A stretch of DNA of 64,000 nt from JAUNSR01 sp036655355 (GTDB lineage: Bacteria > Bacteroidota > Bacteroidia > Bacteroidales > JAUNSR01): NCBI GenBank assembly GCA_036655355.1, contig JAVVQG010000006.1, positions 168,824 to 232,823 on the forward strand, written 5' to 3'. Position numbers and translations under genes: made by a program. This document shows positions 1-8,939 of the stretch, piece after piece. How positions within the stretch are numbered: position 1 is the first letter of the stretch; every line of letters begins with the position of its first letter. The notes under the pieces are model-generated. The model was given only the letters and a program-made list of their open reading frames with translations, ran no database searches and was not told where the DNA came from.

Positions 1-1255
1 GGATCGCTTTAACACCTGGTAGGTCTTTTCCTTCAATCATCTCAAGAAGGGCACCACCACCAGTCGATACGTAGCTAACCTGATCAGCAAGACCGAATTT
101 GTTGATAGCAGCAACAGAGTCACCACCACCGATCAAAGAGAACGCACCGTTTGCAGTTGCAGCGGCGATAGCCAATGCAATCGCTTTTGTACCAGCCTGG
201 AATGCTTCGAATTCGAATACACCCGCAGGACCGTTCCATAGGATTGTTTTAGATTCTTTGATAACCGCATCCATAGCAAGGATTGATTCAGGACCAAGGT
301 CAAGACCCATCCAACCTGCAGGAACGTTTTTATCAGAGCAGATCTGAGTAGCAGCGTCAGCAGCGAATTTATCAGCAGCAACACAGTCGGTAGGAAGAAC
401 GATGTTCACACCAAGTTCTTTCGCTTTAGCCATAACTGTTTTCGCAGTTTCCATCATATCATCTTCACAAAGAGAAGAACCTACGTTTCCGCCCAATGCT
501 TTAGAGAATGTGAATGCCATACCACCAACGATAAGGATGTTGTCAACTTTGCTCAACAAGTTCTCGATGATTGTGATTTTAGAAGAAACTTTAGAACCAC
601 CGATGATAGCTGTAACCGGTTTCTGAGCTGTTTTCAATACTTTCTCAACAGCGTCAACCTCAGCCTGCATCAAGTAACCGAACATTTTGTTTTCAGAAGC
701 AAAAAGATCAGCGATCAAAGCAGTAGAAGCGTGCGCACGGTGAGCTGTACCGAATGCGTCGTTTACGTAGCAATCTGCAAGTTTCGCAAGATTTTTTGTA
801 AATTCTTTCTGGCTAGCTTTAACGGCTTTCTTAGCTTCAGCTTTCTCTTCGTCTGAAGCATCTTCAGCCAAACCGCGTGGTTTGCCTTCTTCTTCAGCGT
901 AGAAACGAAGGTTTTCAAGAACAAGAACTTCACCTGGTTTCAAAGCTGCAGCAGCTTCTTCAGCAACCACACCCTGGCAATCAGCAGCGAATTTCACTTC
1001 CTGTCCAAGTAGTTCAGAAAGGTGAGCGATGATATGTTTCAAAGAGAATTTATCTTCCGGACCTTTTTTTGGACGACCAAGGTGAGAACCGATAATTACC
1101 GAACCACCGTCAGCAAGAATTTTCTTGATTGTAGGCAATGCTTTACGAATACGAGTATCGTCAGTAATCTGCATGTCAGCATTCAAAGGCACGTTGAAAT
1201 CTACACGTACGAATGCTTTTTTTCCGTTGAAATTGAAATTGTCAAGTGTCTGCAT
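1..1255 (-). CDS. pgk: phosphoglycerate kinase, 3' end cut by window edge
   Basis: Cytoplasmic glycolytic enzyme that moves phosphate between 1,3-bisphosphoglycerate and ADP. The reading frame is open for 418 codons from the ATG at 1255-1253 to the left edge with no stop, so only the last residue or few are missing (family length is about 400-420). RVDFNVPL lies at residues 17-24, the substrate-loop GSHLGRP follows, and the nucleotide-binding GGGDSVAAI sits near the C-terminus. A -7 box (TAATTTTG on the minus strand, 1292-1299) stands just upstream. It ends the minus-strand series that begins with prfA and pyrF but appears to have its own promoter. Confidence 0.96.
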   Translation of the reverse strand, partial: MQTLDNFNFNGKKAFVRVDFNVPLNADMQITDDTRIRKALPTIKKILADGGSVIIGSHLGRPKKGPEDKFSLKHIIAHLSELLGQEVKFAADCQGVVAEEAAAALKPGEVLVLENLRFYAEEEGKPRGLAEDASDEEKAEAKKAVKASQKEFTKNLAKLADCYVNDAFGTAHRAHASTALIADLFASENKMFGYLMQAEVDAVEKVLKTAQKPVTAIIGGSKVSSKITIIENLLSKVDNILIVGGMAFTFSKALGGNVGSSLCEDDMMETAKTVMAKAKELGVNIVLPTDCVAADKFAADAATQICSDKNVPAGWMGLDLGPESILAMDAVIKESKTILWNGPAGVFEFEAFQAGTKAIALAIAAATANGAFSLIGGGDSVAAINKFGLADQVSYVSTGGGALLEMIEGKDLPGVKAI

Positions 1256-1291
1256 TTTCAAATAGTTTTGTGTAACTTATTTTTGCGAGTA

Positions 1292-1299
1292 CAAAATTA
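1292..1299 (-). promoter_or_regulatory. -7 box of pgk promoter
   Basis: TAATTTTG on the minus strand fits the Bacteroidetes TAnnTTTG -7 consensus and lies 37 nt before the pgk start. No clear -33 TTTG was found at the usual spacing; that stretch overlaps the end of pyrF. Confidence 0.5.
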
Positions 1300-1313
1300 A
1301 GAAAAAATTGATA

Positions 1314-2141
1314 TTAAAGCCCCTTTGCAGTAAGCAAATTGTCCATCTCTTTCTGAACTTTTAGCGCTTCTTGACGTGCCGCAGCAGCGAAGGCTTCTGT
1401 TTTATCGGCATAAATAATCGCACGAGAAGAATTCACCAATAATCCGCATGTGTCATTCATGCCATACTGAGCAACCTCTTCCAGACTTCCGCCCTGTGCA
1501 CCTACACCCGGAACCAATAGGAAATGGTTCGGAGCCACTTTTCTGATGTCTTCGAAAAGTTTTCCCTGGGTAGCGCCCACAACGAACATCATCTGATCTT
1601 CTGTCGCCCAATTCTGAGAAACGCGAAGCACTTTCTCAAACAATCGCTCGCCATTCTGATCTTCTGTCAACTGGAAATCGTGTGATCCTTTATTTGACGT
1701 AAGAGCAAGTACGATTACCCAACGGTCCGGATAAACAAGGAAAGGTTTCACACTGTCTTCACCCATATAAGGAGCAACCGTTACCGAGTCGATATCCATG
1801 TGTTCGAAGAAACTGCGTGCATACATCTCAGACGTATTTCCGATATCTCCGCGTTTTGCATCGGCGATGATAAACTGATCCGGGTAGTTTTCCTTGATGT
1901 AATTCACAGTCTTTTCAAAAGCGATCCATCCCTTCACGCCCAGACTTTCATAGAATGCTAGGTTTGGTTTATACGCTACGCAAAGATCTGCCGTCGCATC
2001 GATGATCTCCTTATTAAATGCGAAGATCGGATCTTCTTCATTCAATAGATGTGCCGGGATTTTTTTGATATCCGTATCCAACCCTACGCATAGGAAAGAG
2101 CGTTTCTTTTGGATGTTCTCAAATAGTTGCTGTTTGTTCAT
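1314..2141 (-). CDS. pyrF: orotidine 5'-phosphate decarboxylase
   Basis: Last step of de novo UMP synthesis: decarboxylates OMP in the cytoplasm. The 275-residue length and the motif DAKRGDIGNT (residues 94-103, containing the catalytic Lys/Asp network) identify the longer type 2 OMP decarboxylase subfamily. The phosphate-binding loop VPGVGAQGG lies near residue 212. The start ATG at 2141 gives the conserved MNKQQLFENI opening. It lies 58 nt upstream of pgk on the same strand, so read-through into pgk is possible. Confidence 0.96.
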   Translation of the reverse strand: MNKQQLFENIQKKRSFLCVGLDTDIKKIPAHLLNEEDPIFAFNKEIIDATADLCVAYKPNLAFYESLGVKGWIAFEKTVNYIKENYPDQFIIADAKRGDIGNTSEMYARSFFEHMDIDSVTVAPYMGEDSVKPFLVYPDRWVIVLALTSNKGSHDFQLTEDQNGERLFEKVLRVSQNWATEDQMMFVVGATQGKLFEDIRKVAPNHFLLVPGVGAQGGSLEEVAQYGMNDTCGLLVNSSRAIIYADKTEAFAAAARQEALKVQKEMDNLLTAKGL

Positions 2142-2160
2142 ATTCGTATTTCGTTAATGT

Positions 2161-2210
2161 GAATGTGCAATGTAAATGTGCAATGTGAATGTGCAATGTA
2201 AATTTGCAAT
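2161..2210. repeat. 13-bp tandem repeat, about 3.8 copies
   Basis: The unit is (g/a)aatgtgcaatgt. Units 1 and 3 begin gaat and units 2 and 4 begin aaat, so the pattern also reads as a 26-bp alternation. It lies between the pyrF start and the HAD phosphatase stop. It is a simple intergenic repeat with no visible coding or hairpin role. Confidence 0.85.
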
Positions 2211-2235
2211 ATTGTGTTTAGGTTATATGAATGGA

Positions 2236-2850
2236 TCATTTCGTAAAGAGGTGTGACCAATCTTCCTGCGCCTTCGGGGTGTAAGTACCGATTCCGAATG
2301 TTTCCGCCATTCTGCAGTTTGCCGGAGCATCGTCGATAAAGAAGGTCTCGAAAGGGTTTAGCATCTCATCCTTGAGGACGTATTCGAATATCTCGCTAGA
2401 CGGTTTAAGCATGTGTACTTCGTTCGAAAGCCATACTTTGTCAAAGAAATCCGTTACATCCTTTCCGTTGCGCCGAAAAATATGCTCCACACACCAATCC
2501 CAGTGAAGTTCATTGGTGTTGCTGAGCAAATATACATTGTAGTTTTCGCGTAGGCTTAGGATCAATTCAAGTTTGTAAGCCGGAATATCTGCGATCATCT
2601 TCATCCAGGCATTCCGGATCTGATCGTCGGAAAGGGTTTGCGGACTCATCCGGCGTATCCCTTCGTAGAATTCAGGGGTGGAGACTGCTCCCATCTCGTA
2701 GGCGCCGAATATACCTCCGTGACGCGCCGTTTGGATAACCTCGTCGACGTTTGGGATGCCCAGTTCGCAAAACGAATCCAGACATTCGGACCTGTGCAGA
2801 TCGAGCAGTACGACACCCAGGTCAAGAATCACATTCTTAATATTTTCCAT
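2236..2850 (-). CDS. HAD-superfamily hydrolase (YihX-like phosphatase)
   Basis: Predicted cytoplasmic phosphatase of HAD subfamily IA; the substrate is unknown. Starting at 2850 gives 204 residues beginning MENIKNVILDLG. The nucleophile is Asp10 in motif I (DLGVVLLDL); the second motif-I Asp is replaced by Gly, as is common in YihX-like members. Motif II is SNTN, a conserved Lys follows (MLKPS), and motif IV is FFIDDAPANC. An upstream ATG at 2889 would add 13 hydrophobic residues that do not match the family, so the shorter start is preferred. It lies 60 nt downstream of the prfA stop. Confidence 0.85.
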   Translation of the reverse strand: MENIKNVILDLGVVLLDLHRSECLDSFCELGIPNVDEVIQTARHGGIFGAYEMGAVSTPEFYEGIRRMSPQTLSDDQIRNAWMKMIADIPAYKLELILSLRENYNVYLLSNTNELHWDWCVEHIFRRNGKDVTDFFDKVWLSNEVHMLKPSSEIFEYVLKDEMLNPFETFFIDDAPANCRMAETFGIGTYTPKAQEDWSHLFTK

Positions 2851-2910
2851 AGATACAAAAAGAAAGCTGGTCGAAACAGAAAAATCCATTTCGAACAGCT
2901 TCCAAATTAT

Positions 2911-4020
2911 TTAGAGTTCACTTTCTTTCATACGTTCCGCATTCTCGGCAACGGTCAACTGGTCGATCACTCCTTGGATGTCTCCGTCCATGAAGGCCGA
3001 TAGGTTATAAATCGTGCAATTGATGCGGTGGTCGGTAATTCGTCCCTGCGGATAGTTGTAGGTGCGGATTTTAGCCGAACGGTCGCCCGTCGATACCATC
3101 GTCTTACGTTTCGATGCGATATCGTCCAGGTACTTCTGATGTTCCTTATCATAAATAAGGGTATAAAGGCGAGCCAATGCGCGCGCTTTATTTTTCGGTT
3201 GGTCACGTGTTTCGGTACATTCGATCAGGATCTCCTCCGATTCGCCGGTATTGGGGTTTTTCCAGACGTAACGCAAACGAACGCCTGATTCCACTTTGTT
3301 TACATTCTGACCGCCGGCACCACCCGAACGGAACGTATCCCATTTGATTTCACCTTCGTTGATTTCAACGTCGAAGGCGTCCGCTTCAGGTAAAACGGCC
3401 ACAGAGGCTGCCGAAGTATGTACTCGTCCCTGGGTTTCGGTAGCGGGTACGCGCTGAACGCGGTGTACACCGGATTCATATTTTAAGATACCGTATACTT
3501 TTTCGCCGGTTACAGAGAAAATAATCTCTTTAAAACCTCCCGCCGAGCCTTCGCTAAAACTGGATACTTCCACTTTCCAACCTTTCGTCTCGCAATATTT
3601 GGCATACATTCTAAACAGGTCACCGGCAAAGATAGCTGCTTCATCACCACCCGTACCGCCACGGATTTCCACGATCGCATTTTTATCATCCTGCGGATCC
3701 GCCGGAATAAGCAATAATTTGATCTCCTCTTCAAGTTCCGGCAAACGGCTTGAATTCACGTCGATCTCCTCTTTCGCCATCTCTCGCATTTCTGGGTCGT
3801 TGTCATTTTCGAGAATCATTTTCGCTTCTGCGATACCGTCCAACAGCCCTTTGTATTCATTGCGAGCCGCCACGATTTTCTCCAAATCGCGATACTCCTT
3901 ATTTAAACGTACGTAACGTTTCATGTCGGAAATCACTGCAGGGTCGGTAATCAACGTTCCAATCTCTTCGAAACGGCTTACCAGACCTTCTAATTTTCCT
4001 AAAAGTGTATTGTCGCTCAT
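2911..4020 (-). CDS. prfA: peptide chain release factor 1
   Basis: Recognises UAA and UAG in the ribosomal A site and triggers hydrolysis of peptidyl-tRNA. It has 369 residues from the ATG at 4020 (MSDNTLLGKL). The codon-recognition PxT motif appears as PAT at 192-194 and the catalytic GGQ is at 236-238 inside GGAGGQNVNK; the RSAKIRTYN segment is also typical of RF1. An in-frame ATG at 4071 would add 17 residues overlapping the promoter and is rejected. A promoter with -7 TACATTTG and a -33 GTTG 20 nt upstream lies just before the start. Confidence 0.97.
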   Translation of the reverse strand: MSDNTLLGKLEGLVSRFEEIGTLITDPAVISDMKRYVRLNKEYRDLEKIVAARNEYKGLLDGIAEAKMILENDNDPEMREMAKEEIDVNSSRLPELEEEIKLLLIPADPQDDKNAIVEIRGGTGGDEAAIFAGDLFRMYAKYCETKGWKVEVSSFSEGSAGGFKEIIFSVTGEKVYGILKYESGVHRVQRVPATETQGRVHTSAASVAVLPEADAFDVEINEGEIKWDTFRSGGAGGQNVNKVESGVRLRYVWKNPNTGESEEILIECTETRDQPKNKARALARLYTLIYDKEHQKYLDDIASKRKTMVSTGDRSAKIRTYNYPQGRITDHRINCTIYNLSAFMDGDIQGVIDQLTVAENAERMKESEL

Positions 4021-4040
4021 GCTTGTTTTATTATCGGGCA

Positions 4041-4072
4041 CAAATGTAATCAATTCTCTATTGTTCCACAAC
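4041..4072 (-). promoter_or_regulatory. promoter of prfA
   Basis: The minus strand carries TACATTTG (4041-4048), a 20-nt spacer and GTTG (4069-4072), close to the Bacteroidetes -33 TTTG / -7 TAnnTTTG pattern. It overlaps the last codons of the upstream outer-membrane protein gene and gives prfA a leader of about 15-20 nt. Confidence 0.6.
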
Positions 4073-5122
4073 TATACAAAAGCCCAGATACGAGTAACCG
4101 GGCGTATTCCTGAATTGACCGTAGGGTACGATGCCGTAATAGGCATTGAGATAAAACCCCACGCTATTGGTATACCAAGTAAATTTCGGTCTGATCTTCC
4201 AGCCGAAATAAAGGTTGTAATTCCAGGAACGAGTGTGCTTGCTACGAGTGGTATACCATCCCTGTGTCTCATCGTCCCACTTTACCTCCGGGTAATGGTA
4301 TCGTGCCCGATTCCGCACCTCCAGCGATAATACGTTCGAAACGTTTTTAGAAGTGAGCCAACCCGTAGTGCGTTGAAATTCATATTCGAAATAGAACTCG
4401 GAGAGGTTTTTCATCGCATAATTCAGCGTAGTATCTCCTTCGTTGGGATAGATCTTGAACCAACTTTTTCCATTCGGAATGCGCACCATCAGACCGGCTT
4501 TGAGCGCATGGTTGTTTTTTCGTGTGGCGTTGGGGTCGTTGATGCAAACCGCCAGTTCGGAGTATTCGTACGATACATTGACACGGGTGAGGGGGAATCC
4601 TTCGTTTTTTCTTCGGATCGTCAACTCATCGCCGATGTGTGTGCTTTCGTGATTGTAAGGAGCGAATCGGAAGGAGATGTTCTTGAGGAATCCGTTGTTC
4701 GGAAACGTACGTAACGCTTTCACCTGCCCAACGGCGAAGCGGTAATCCGTATTCAGTACCGGTGCCGATTGCGATTTCAGATCCAGCCACAGGTGAAAAC
4801 TGATGGGAAGATCCACCCCGATATTCCATTCGTCATTGATCTTTCCCGACCAGATGGGGATCAATGTGCCCAGACTAACGTTGAGAAAGGGTGCGTAGAG
4901 GTTTTTATTATCCTCCATCGAGATGTACTCTTCACGAGCGCGACCATACCCTTCAGAAACTTTGATCATCGGGGATTCGATCTCCGAGACCAATGGTTTG
5001 CCGTACCAAAGCGGTACAATCCAACCGTATTTCTGCTTTTGATCCTCCTCTTGCGCCTGTGCGGGCTGTAATCCGGAAAACAGGAACAGAAGCAGCCAAA
5101 CAAGGGCAATGTATCTCCTCAT
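4058..5122 (-). CDS. predicted outer-membrane beta-barrel protein, function unknown
   Basis: 354 residues with a clear signal peptide (basic MRR, then a Leu-rich core, cleavage near AQAQE around residue 24). The remainder alternates polar and aromatic residues (for example YNLYFGWKIRPKFTWYTN) and ends in CIVVEQ, as expected of a beta barrel. I cannot name the family with certainty. The stop lies 37 nt upstream of the prfA start and the two are transcribed in the same direction. A hairpin terminator (5216-5252) separates it from purM upstream. No promoter was identified with confidence. Confidence 0.6.
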   Translation of the reverse strand: MRRYIALVWLLLFLFSGLQPAQAQEEDQKQKYGWIVPLWYGKPLVSEIESPMIKVSEGYGRAREEYISMEDNKNLYAPFLNVSLGTLIPIWSGKINDEWNIGVDLPISFHLWLDLKSQSAPVLNTDYRFAVGQVKALRTFPNNGFLKNISFRFAPYNHESTHIGDELTIRRKNEGFPLTRVNVSYEYSELAVCINDPNATRKNNHALKAGLMVRIPNGKSWFKIYPNEGDTTLNYAMKNLSEFYFEYEFQRTTGWLTSKNVSNVLSLEVRNRARYHYPEVKWDDETQGWYTTRSKHTRSWNYNLYFGWKIRPKFTWYTNSVGFYLNAYYGIVPYGQFRNTPGYSYLGFCIVVEQ

Positions 5123-5215
5123 GAAGCGATTCTATTTTGAATGTAAAACAGCAAAGAGGAGCGGAATGTTTAACGAATCAAACAGCTTCTTAAAAATGAG
5201 GTTGTAGAATACAAG

Positions 5216-5252
5216 AACACCCCTTTCCAACCGGAGGTTCGAAAGGGGTGTT
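5216..5252 (-). terminator. terminator after purM
   Basis: Perfect 12-bp stem (aacacccctttc / gaaaggggtgtt) with a 13-nt loop, 35 nt past the purM stop on the minus strand. The T-tract on the minus strand is weak, so termination may be partial. Confidence 0.7.
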
Positions 5253-5286
5253 GTGTGATGAGAGTTGGTTAAACCCGGCGGGTTTC

Positions 5287-6453
5287 TTAATATTCGTAAG
5301 TACCGAATTCTGATTCGATAACCAATTCGTTTTTCTCTGATTTCTCAACAAAACCAACGATCTGAGCATCGATATTGAATGCTTTTGCGATGTCGATTAC
5401 CTGTTGAGCATGCTCCGGTGCGATATAAACCTCCATGCGGTGGCCCATGTTGAACACTTTGTACATCTCTTTCCAATCCGTACCGGATTGCTCCTGAATG
5501 ATGCGGAACAACGGAGGAACCGGGAAAAGGTTGTTTTTTGTGATTTTTACATTCTCTGTAAAGTGAAGCACTTTTGTTTGTGCACCGCCCGAGCAGTGAA
5601 CCATTCCATGGATTTCCGGACGCAATTCATCCAGCAACCTTTTGATTACGGGAGCATACGTGCGGGTAGGGGAAAGTACAAGTTTGCCGGCATCGATACC
5701 GAGCTCTTCGATTTTGTCCGTCAGTTTCAAACCGCCCGAATACACCAGCTCCTGAGGAACAGAAGCATCGTAGCTCTCCGGATATTTCTCTGCCAGGTAT
5801 TTCGAGAATACATCGTGACGAGCAGAAGTCAAACCGTTGCTGCCAGTACCTCCGTTGTATTCCTTCTCGTATGAAGCCTGACCGAAAGAAGCCATTCCGA
5901 CGATTACATCGCCGCCCTGGATATTTTTATTGTCGATCACATCTGCACGTTTCATACGGCACGTAACCGTTGAATCCACGATGATGGTTCTAACAATATC
6001 GCCTACGTCGGCAGTTTCGCCTCCGGTAGCATAGGCGTTCACACCCATTTCGCGCAATTCGGCAAGAAGTTCGTCCGTTCCGTTAATGATTGCAGAGATC
6101 ACTTCGCCCGGAATCAGGTGTTTGTTTCTACCGATTGTTGAAGACACCAAAATATTGTCAACCGCACCTACGCAAAGCAGGTCATCGATATTCATAATTA
6201 ATGCGTCCTGTGCGATACCTTTCCAAACAGAAAGATCACCGGTTTCCTTCCAGTACATGTAGGCAAGAGAAGATTTCGTGCCTGCTCCGTCGGCGTGCAT
6301 GATGTTGCACCATTCAGGATCTCCACCCAGAATATCGGGAATGATTTTACAGAAAGCTTTAGGGAAAATACCTTTGTCGATGTTCTTGATTGCGTTATGC
6401 ACATCTTCTTTTGAGGCTGAAACCCCTCTCATGTTGTAACGTTGATCGCTCAT
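5287..6453 (-). CDS. purM: phosphoribosylformylglycinamidine cyclo-ligase (AIR synthase family)
   Basis: Purine biosynthesis enzyme that closes the imidazole ring of FGAM to form AIR using ATP. At 388 residues it is longer than E. coli PurM (about 345) and matches the Bacteroidetes form. The N-terminal AIRS domain shows MHADGAGTKSSLAYMYW and IAQDALIMNIDDLLCVG; the middle has ATGGETADVGD and GGDVIVGMASFGQASYEKE. The start at 6453 gives MSDQRYNMRG. A -7 box (6480-6487) lies upstream and a hairpin terminator downstream, so it is probably a single-gene unit. Confidence 0.9.
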   Translation of the reverse strand: MSDQRYNMRGVSASKEDVHNAIKNIDKGIFPKAFCKIIPDILGGDPEWCNIMHADGAGTKSSLAYMYWKETGDLSVWKGIAQDALIMNIDDLLCVGAVDNILVSSTIGRNKHLIPGEVISAIINGTDELLAELREMGVNAYATGGETADVGDIVRTIIVDSTVTCRMKRADVIDNKNIQGGDVIVGMASFGQASYEKEYNGGTGSNGLTSARHDVFSKYLAEKYPESYDASVPQELVYSGGLKLTDKIEELGIDAGKLVLSPTRTYAPVIKRLLDELRPEIHGMVHCSGGAQTKVLHFTENVKITKNNLFPVPPLFRIIQEQSGTDWKEMYKVFNMGHRMEVYIAPEHAQQVIDIAKAFNIDAQIVGFVEKSEKNELVIESEFGTYEY

Positions 6454-6479
6454 TTGATGTCAAGAATTGAATTTTTGCG

Positions 6480-6487
6480 CAAAATTA
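6480..6487 (-). promoter_or_regulatory. -7 box of purM promoter
   Basis: TAATTTTG on the minus strand, 26 nt before the purM start, fits TAnnTTTG. No convincing -33 element was seen. Confidence 0.45.
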
Positions 6488-6489
6488 AA

Positions 6490-7032
6490 TTAATATTTAT
6501 TGAAAGATCGTACCTCCTCGATGTTTTTTCTCTTTTTCTCACGTTTTGGCTTGGTGGAATAGCCGATGATGATATCCAGGATGATTCTTTTGTTCTTTGG
6601 AACCCCCAGAATCTCTTTCATCTCCTCCTCTTTGAACCAGCCAATCATACAGGAACCGAGTCCTTCGGCTTCAGCGGCCAACACCATATGCGCTGCGGCG
6701 ATGCCGATATCCACCTGCGGGAACTCTTTCTTCTTCACCCAACCTCCGAAATTGGATGTGAAATTACTTTTCTCCTCAACGATTACGATGTGTACGGGGG
6801 CCTGTTGTGTGAAATGGTTAAGGAAAAGCGTTTTTGATACGCAACATTTGGCAACTTCCCCTTTCACCTGCGGATCGTCTACCACGATGAATTTCCACGG
6901 TTGTCCGTTGCATGCCGACGGCGCCAGGCGCGCAGCTTCAATGATACGGTCGATTTTCTCCTTCTCAACCAAGCGTGTGGCGTCGAAGCCGCGATCGCTT
7001 TGTCTGTTTTTTACAAGTTCAAGAAAGTCCAT
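6490..7032 (-). CDS. nitroreductase family protein
   Basis: Predicted FMN-dependent NAD(P)H oxidoreductase; the substrate cannot be told. 180 residues from the ATG at 7032 (MDFLELVKNRQSDRGFD), which puts the FMN-phosphate-binding R-x-S/R segment at the N-terminus as in the family. Further marks are ARLAPSACNGQPWKFIVV and GLGSCMIGWF near the middle and IIGYSTKPKREKKR at the end. An upstream ATG at 7080 would add 16 unrelated residues. It sits between ribE and purM on the same strand with a 144-nt gap from ribE. Confidence 0.88.
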   Translation of the reverse strand: MDFLELVKNRQSDRGFDATRLVEKEKIDRIIEAARLAPSACNGQPWKFIVVDDPQVKGEVAKCCVSKTLFLNHFTQQAPVHIVIVEEKSNFTSNFGGWVKKKEFPQVDIGIAAAHMVLAAEAEGLGSCMIGWFKEEEMKEILGVPKNKRIILDIIIGYSTKPKREKKRKNIEEVRSFNKY

Positions 7033-7176
7033 AGTTCGAAATGAGGTTCTGATACTGACTGATCCGTTGCGATCAATCAATAACGGGGTGTTAATAACGA
7101 GTAATCGGTAAGAGCGATAAGTAACCGGTGATGCGTGATGAAAGATTAAAATACGCGTCGTGTACGACGATGCTTA

Positions 7177-7776
7177 CTAATATTTCATCATCTTGCTGAT
7201 GTATTTGCCGATGATATCGAATTCCAGATTCACCTTCGTGCCTTCCTGAATGCGGCAGAAGTTCGTGTGTTCCAGTGTGTAAGGGATGATTGCCACCTGG
7301 AAGCTGTTGTCTTTCGAGTTGCAGACAGTAAGACTCACGCCGTTCACCGTTACCGAACCTTTTTCAACCGTCATGTAGCCTTGTTTGGCCATCACCGGAT
7401 TGAAATCGTATTCGAAAGTGAAATAATAGCTGCCGTCTGCCTCTTCCACTTTTTTGCATACAGCGGTCTGATCCACATGTCCCTGCACGATATGTCCGTC
7501 CAGGCGACCGTTCATCACCATGCTGCGTTCAAGATTCACCAGGTCGCCAACTTTCAGAACGCCCAGGTTAGAGCGGTCCAGCGTTTCCTGGATAGCGGTC
7601 ACCGTATAGCGATTGTCGTCGATTTTTACAACCGTCAGACATACGCCGTTGTGTGCCACACTTTGATCGATTTTCAATTCGTTGGTAAACGAGCACTCCA
7701 TGGTGATGTGCAAGTTTCCACCTTCACGTTCCAATGCTACGATTTTAGCAGCCTCTTCAACAATTCCTGAAAACAT
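7177..7776 (-). CDS. ribE: riboflavin synthase, alpha chain
   Basis: Converts two 6,7-dimethyl-8-ribityllumazine molecules to riboflavin plus the pyrimidinedione. 199 residues from the ATG at 7776, giving the diagnostic MFSGIVEE opening. The protein is two tandem lumazine-binding domains: the first has NGVCLTVV and the second NGVSLTVC, and LDGHIVQGHVDQTA links them. The longer possible start at 7821 adds residues not seen in the family. It is divergent from menA across a 261-bp gap that contains a copy of the dispersed element described at 7801. Confidence 0.95.
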   Translation of the reverse strand: MFSGIVEEAAKIVALEREGGNLHITMECSFTNELKIDQSVAHNGVCLTVVKIDDNRYTVTAIQETLDRSNLGVLKVGDLVNLERSMVMNGRLDGHIVQGHVDQTAVCKKVEEADGSYYFTFEYDFNPVMAKQGYMTVEKGSVTVNGVSLTVCNSKDNSFQVAIIPYTLEHTNFCRIQEGTKVNLEFDIIGKYISKMMKY

Positions 7777-7800
7777 ATGATTTGAGTTAAACTGAAAACA

Positions 7801-7900
7801 AATGAAATCGCCATAGCTCATCTAAAGATGAAATACCCAATTCAAGGGATATAGATGGCGCATTTGACCTTGATGTTAAAAAATAGATTAGATACAAATG
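7801..7900 (+). repeat. dispersed intergenic element, copy 1 (full length)
   Basis: About 100 bp, closely related to the sequence at 19925-20016. Shared blocks in order: gaaatc(g/c)cca, atctaaag, atacccaa, atatagatgg, tttgaccttgatg, aaaaaat. The 3' part continues as agattagatacaaatgga, which is also found in the copies at 19033 and 24440. The tail tcatc-taaa-gatga can form a small hairpin. Between copies 1 and 2 several differences fall every third base, but no open frame spans the element. Function unknown. Confidence 0.75.
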
Positions 7901-7987
7901 GAAAAGGAGTAAAATTTACTCCGAAACAAAAGTAATCAAAAAGATTCATACCTGCCGAAGGGAAGGAGTGCAAAAGATAGTTTTACC

Positions 7988-7995
7988 TATCTTTG
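7988..7995 (+). promoter_or_regulatory. -7 box of menA promoter
   Basis: TATCTTTG matches the Bacteroidetes -7 consensus and lies 42 nt before the menA start. No TTTG appears at the usual -33 distance. Confidence 0.5.
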
Positions 7996-8037
7996 TTAAA
8001 AAAATCGGAGACAATTCGCTTATAACAACAATCAAAT

Positions 8038-8910
8038 ATGAAAAAATGGTTTCTTGCCGCAAGGCCCAAAACGCTCTTTGTGTCAGTAGCACCCGTCGTA
8101 ACGGGTAGCGCGCTGGCTTATTACTACGATTGCTTTCAATGGAAGCCGGCATTGATCTGTCTCCTCTTTGCGCTTCTGGCTCAGATCACATCTAATTTCG
8201 TGAACGATTATGCCGATTTTAAGAAAGGCTCGGATCGCGAAGATCGTGTTGGGCCGGAACGTGCGGTTGCTACGGGTGCCATCTCTCCCAAGGCGATGTT
8301 GCGCGCAACGTTCATCACCATCGGATTGGCATTAATCGTGGGATTGTCATTGATTCAGTATGGCGGACCGTGGCTGATCCTGGTGGGAGCGCTTGTAGCG
8401 ATCTTCGCTTTTGCCTACTCCTGCGGACCGTATCCACTCTCTTATCACGGATTGGGGGATGTAGCGGTTTTGATTTTCTACGGTATTGTTCCGGTTGTGT
8501 TCACTTATTACGTACAGGGGTTGAACTTTCCGGTTTCGGTACTTTTTGCCGGTGTGGCCGTGGGGTTGGTTGGAACAAACCTCTTGATCGTGAATAATTA
8601 CCGCGATTTGGAGGCAGACCTCTTGTCGGGCAAACGAACCACGGTGGTTATGTTGGGTAGAAAAACAATGTCATGGGTTTATCTGGGAAACATTGTGGTT
8701 GCCTACAATCTGGCGTATGCCATAATCGGATACAACACGATGAATAGCTGGATTATGTTTCCTTTTCTGATCTTTTCAGTGATACTTTGGCGTAAATTGA
8801 CCGAGTTGAGGGGGAAAGCGCTTAACAAGGTTTTGGGCATGAGTGCCTTCAACGTGTTGGTATTCGCTGTTCTGCTAGCTGTATCGCTGATTCTCCGCAA
8901 AGGGTTCTAA
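8038..8910 (+). CDS. menA: 1,4-dihydroxy-2-naphthoate polyprenyltransferase
   Basis: Integral membrane UbiA-family enzyme that attaches the polyprenyl chain to DHNA in menaquinone synthesis. 290 residues with about eight or nine hydrophobic segments. The first Asp-rich prenyl-diphosphate site is seen in NDYADFKKGSDREDR (around residues 57-71), followed by GPERAVATG; the second, NNYRDLEAD, lies near residue 187. It starts MKKWFLAARPKTL. It stands alone, with a -7 box upstream and a strong shared terminator downstream. Confidence 0.93.
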   Translation: MKKWFLAARPKTLFVSVAPVVTGSALAYYYDCFQWKPALICLLFALLAQITSNFVNDYADFKKGSDREDRVGPERAVATGAISPKAMLRATFITIGLALIVGLSLIQYGGPWLILVGALVAIFAFAYSCGPYPLSYHGLGDVAVLIFYGIVPVVFTYYVQGLNFPVSVLFAGVAVGLVGTNLLIVNNYRDLEADLLSGKRTTVVMLGRKTMSWVYLGNIVVAYNLAYAIIGYNTMNSWIMFPFLIFSVILWRKLTELRGKALNKVLGMSAFNVLVFAVLLAVSLILRKGF

Positions 8911-8939
8911 GCATATCGTTAAACCGGGTGTATACAAAA

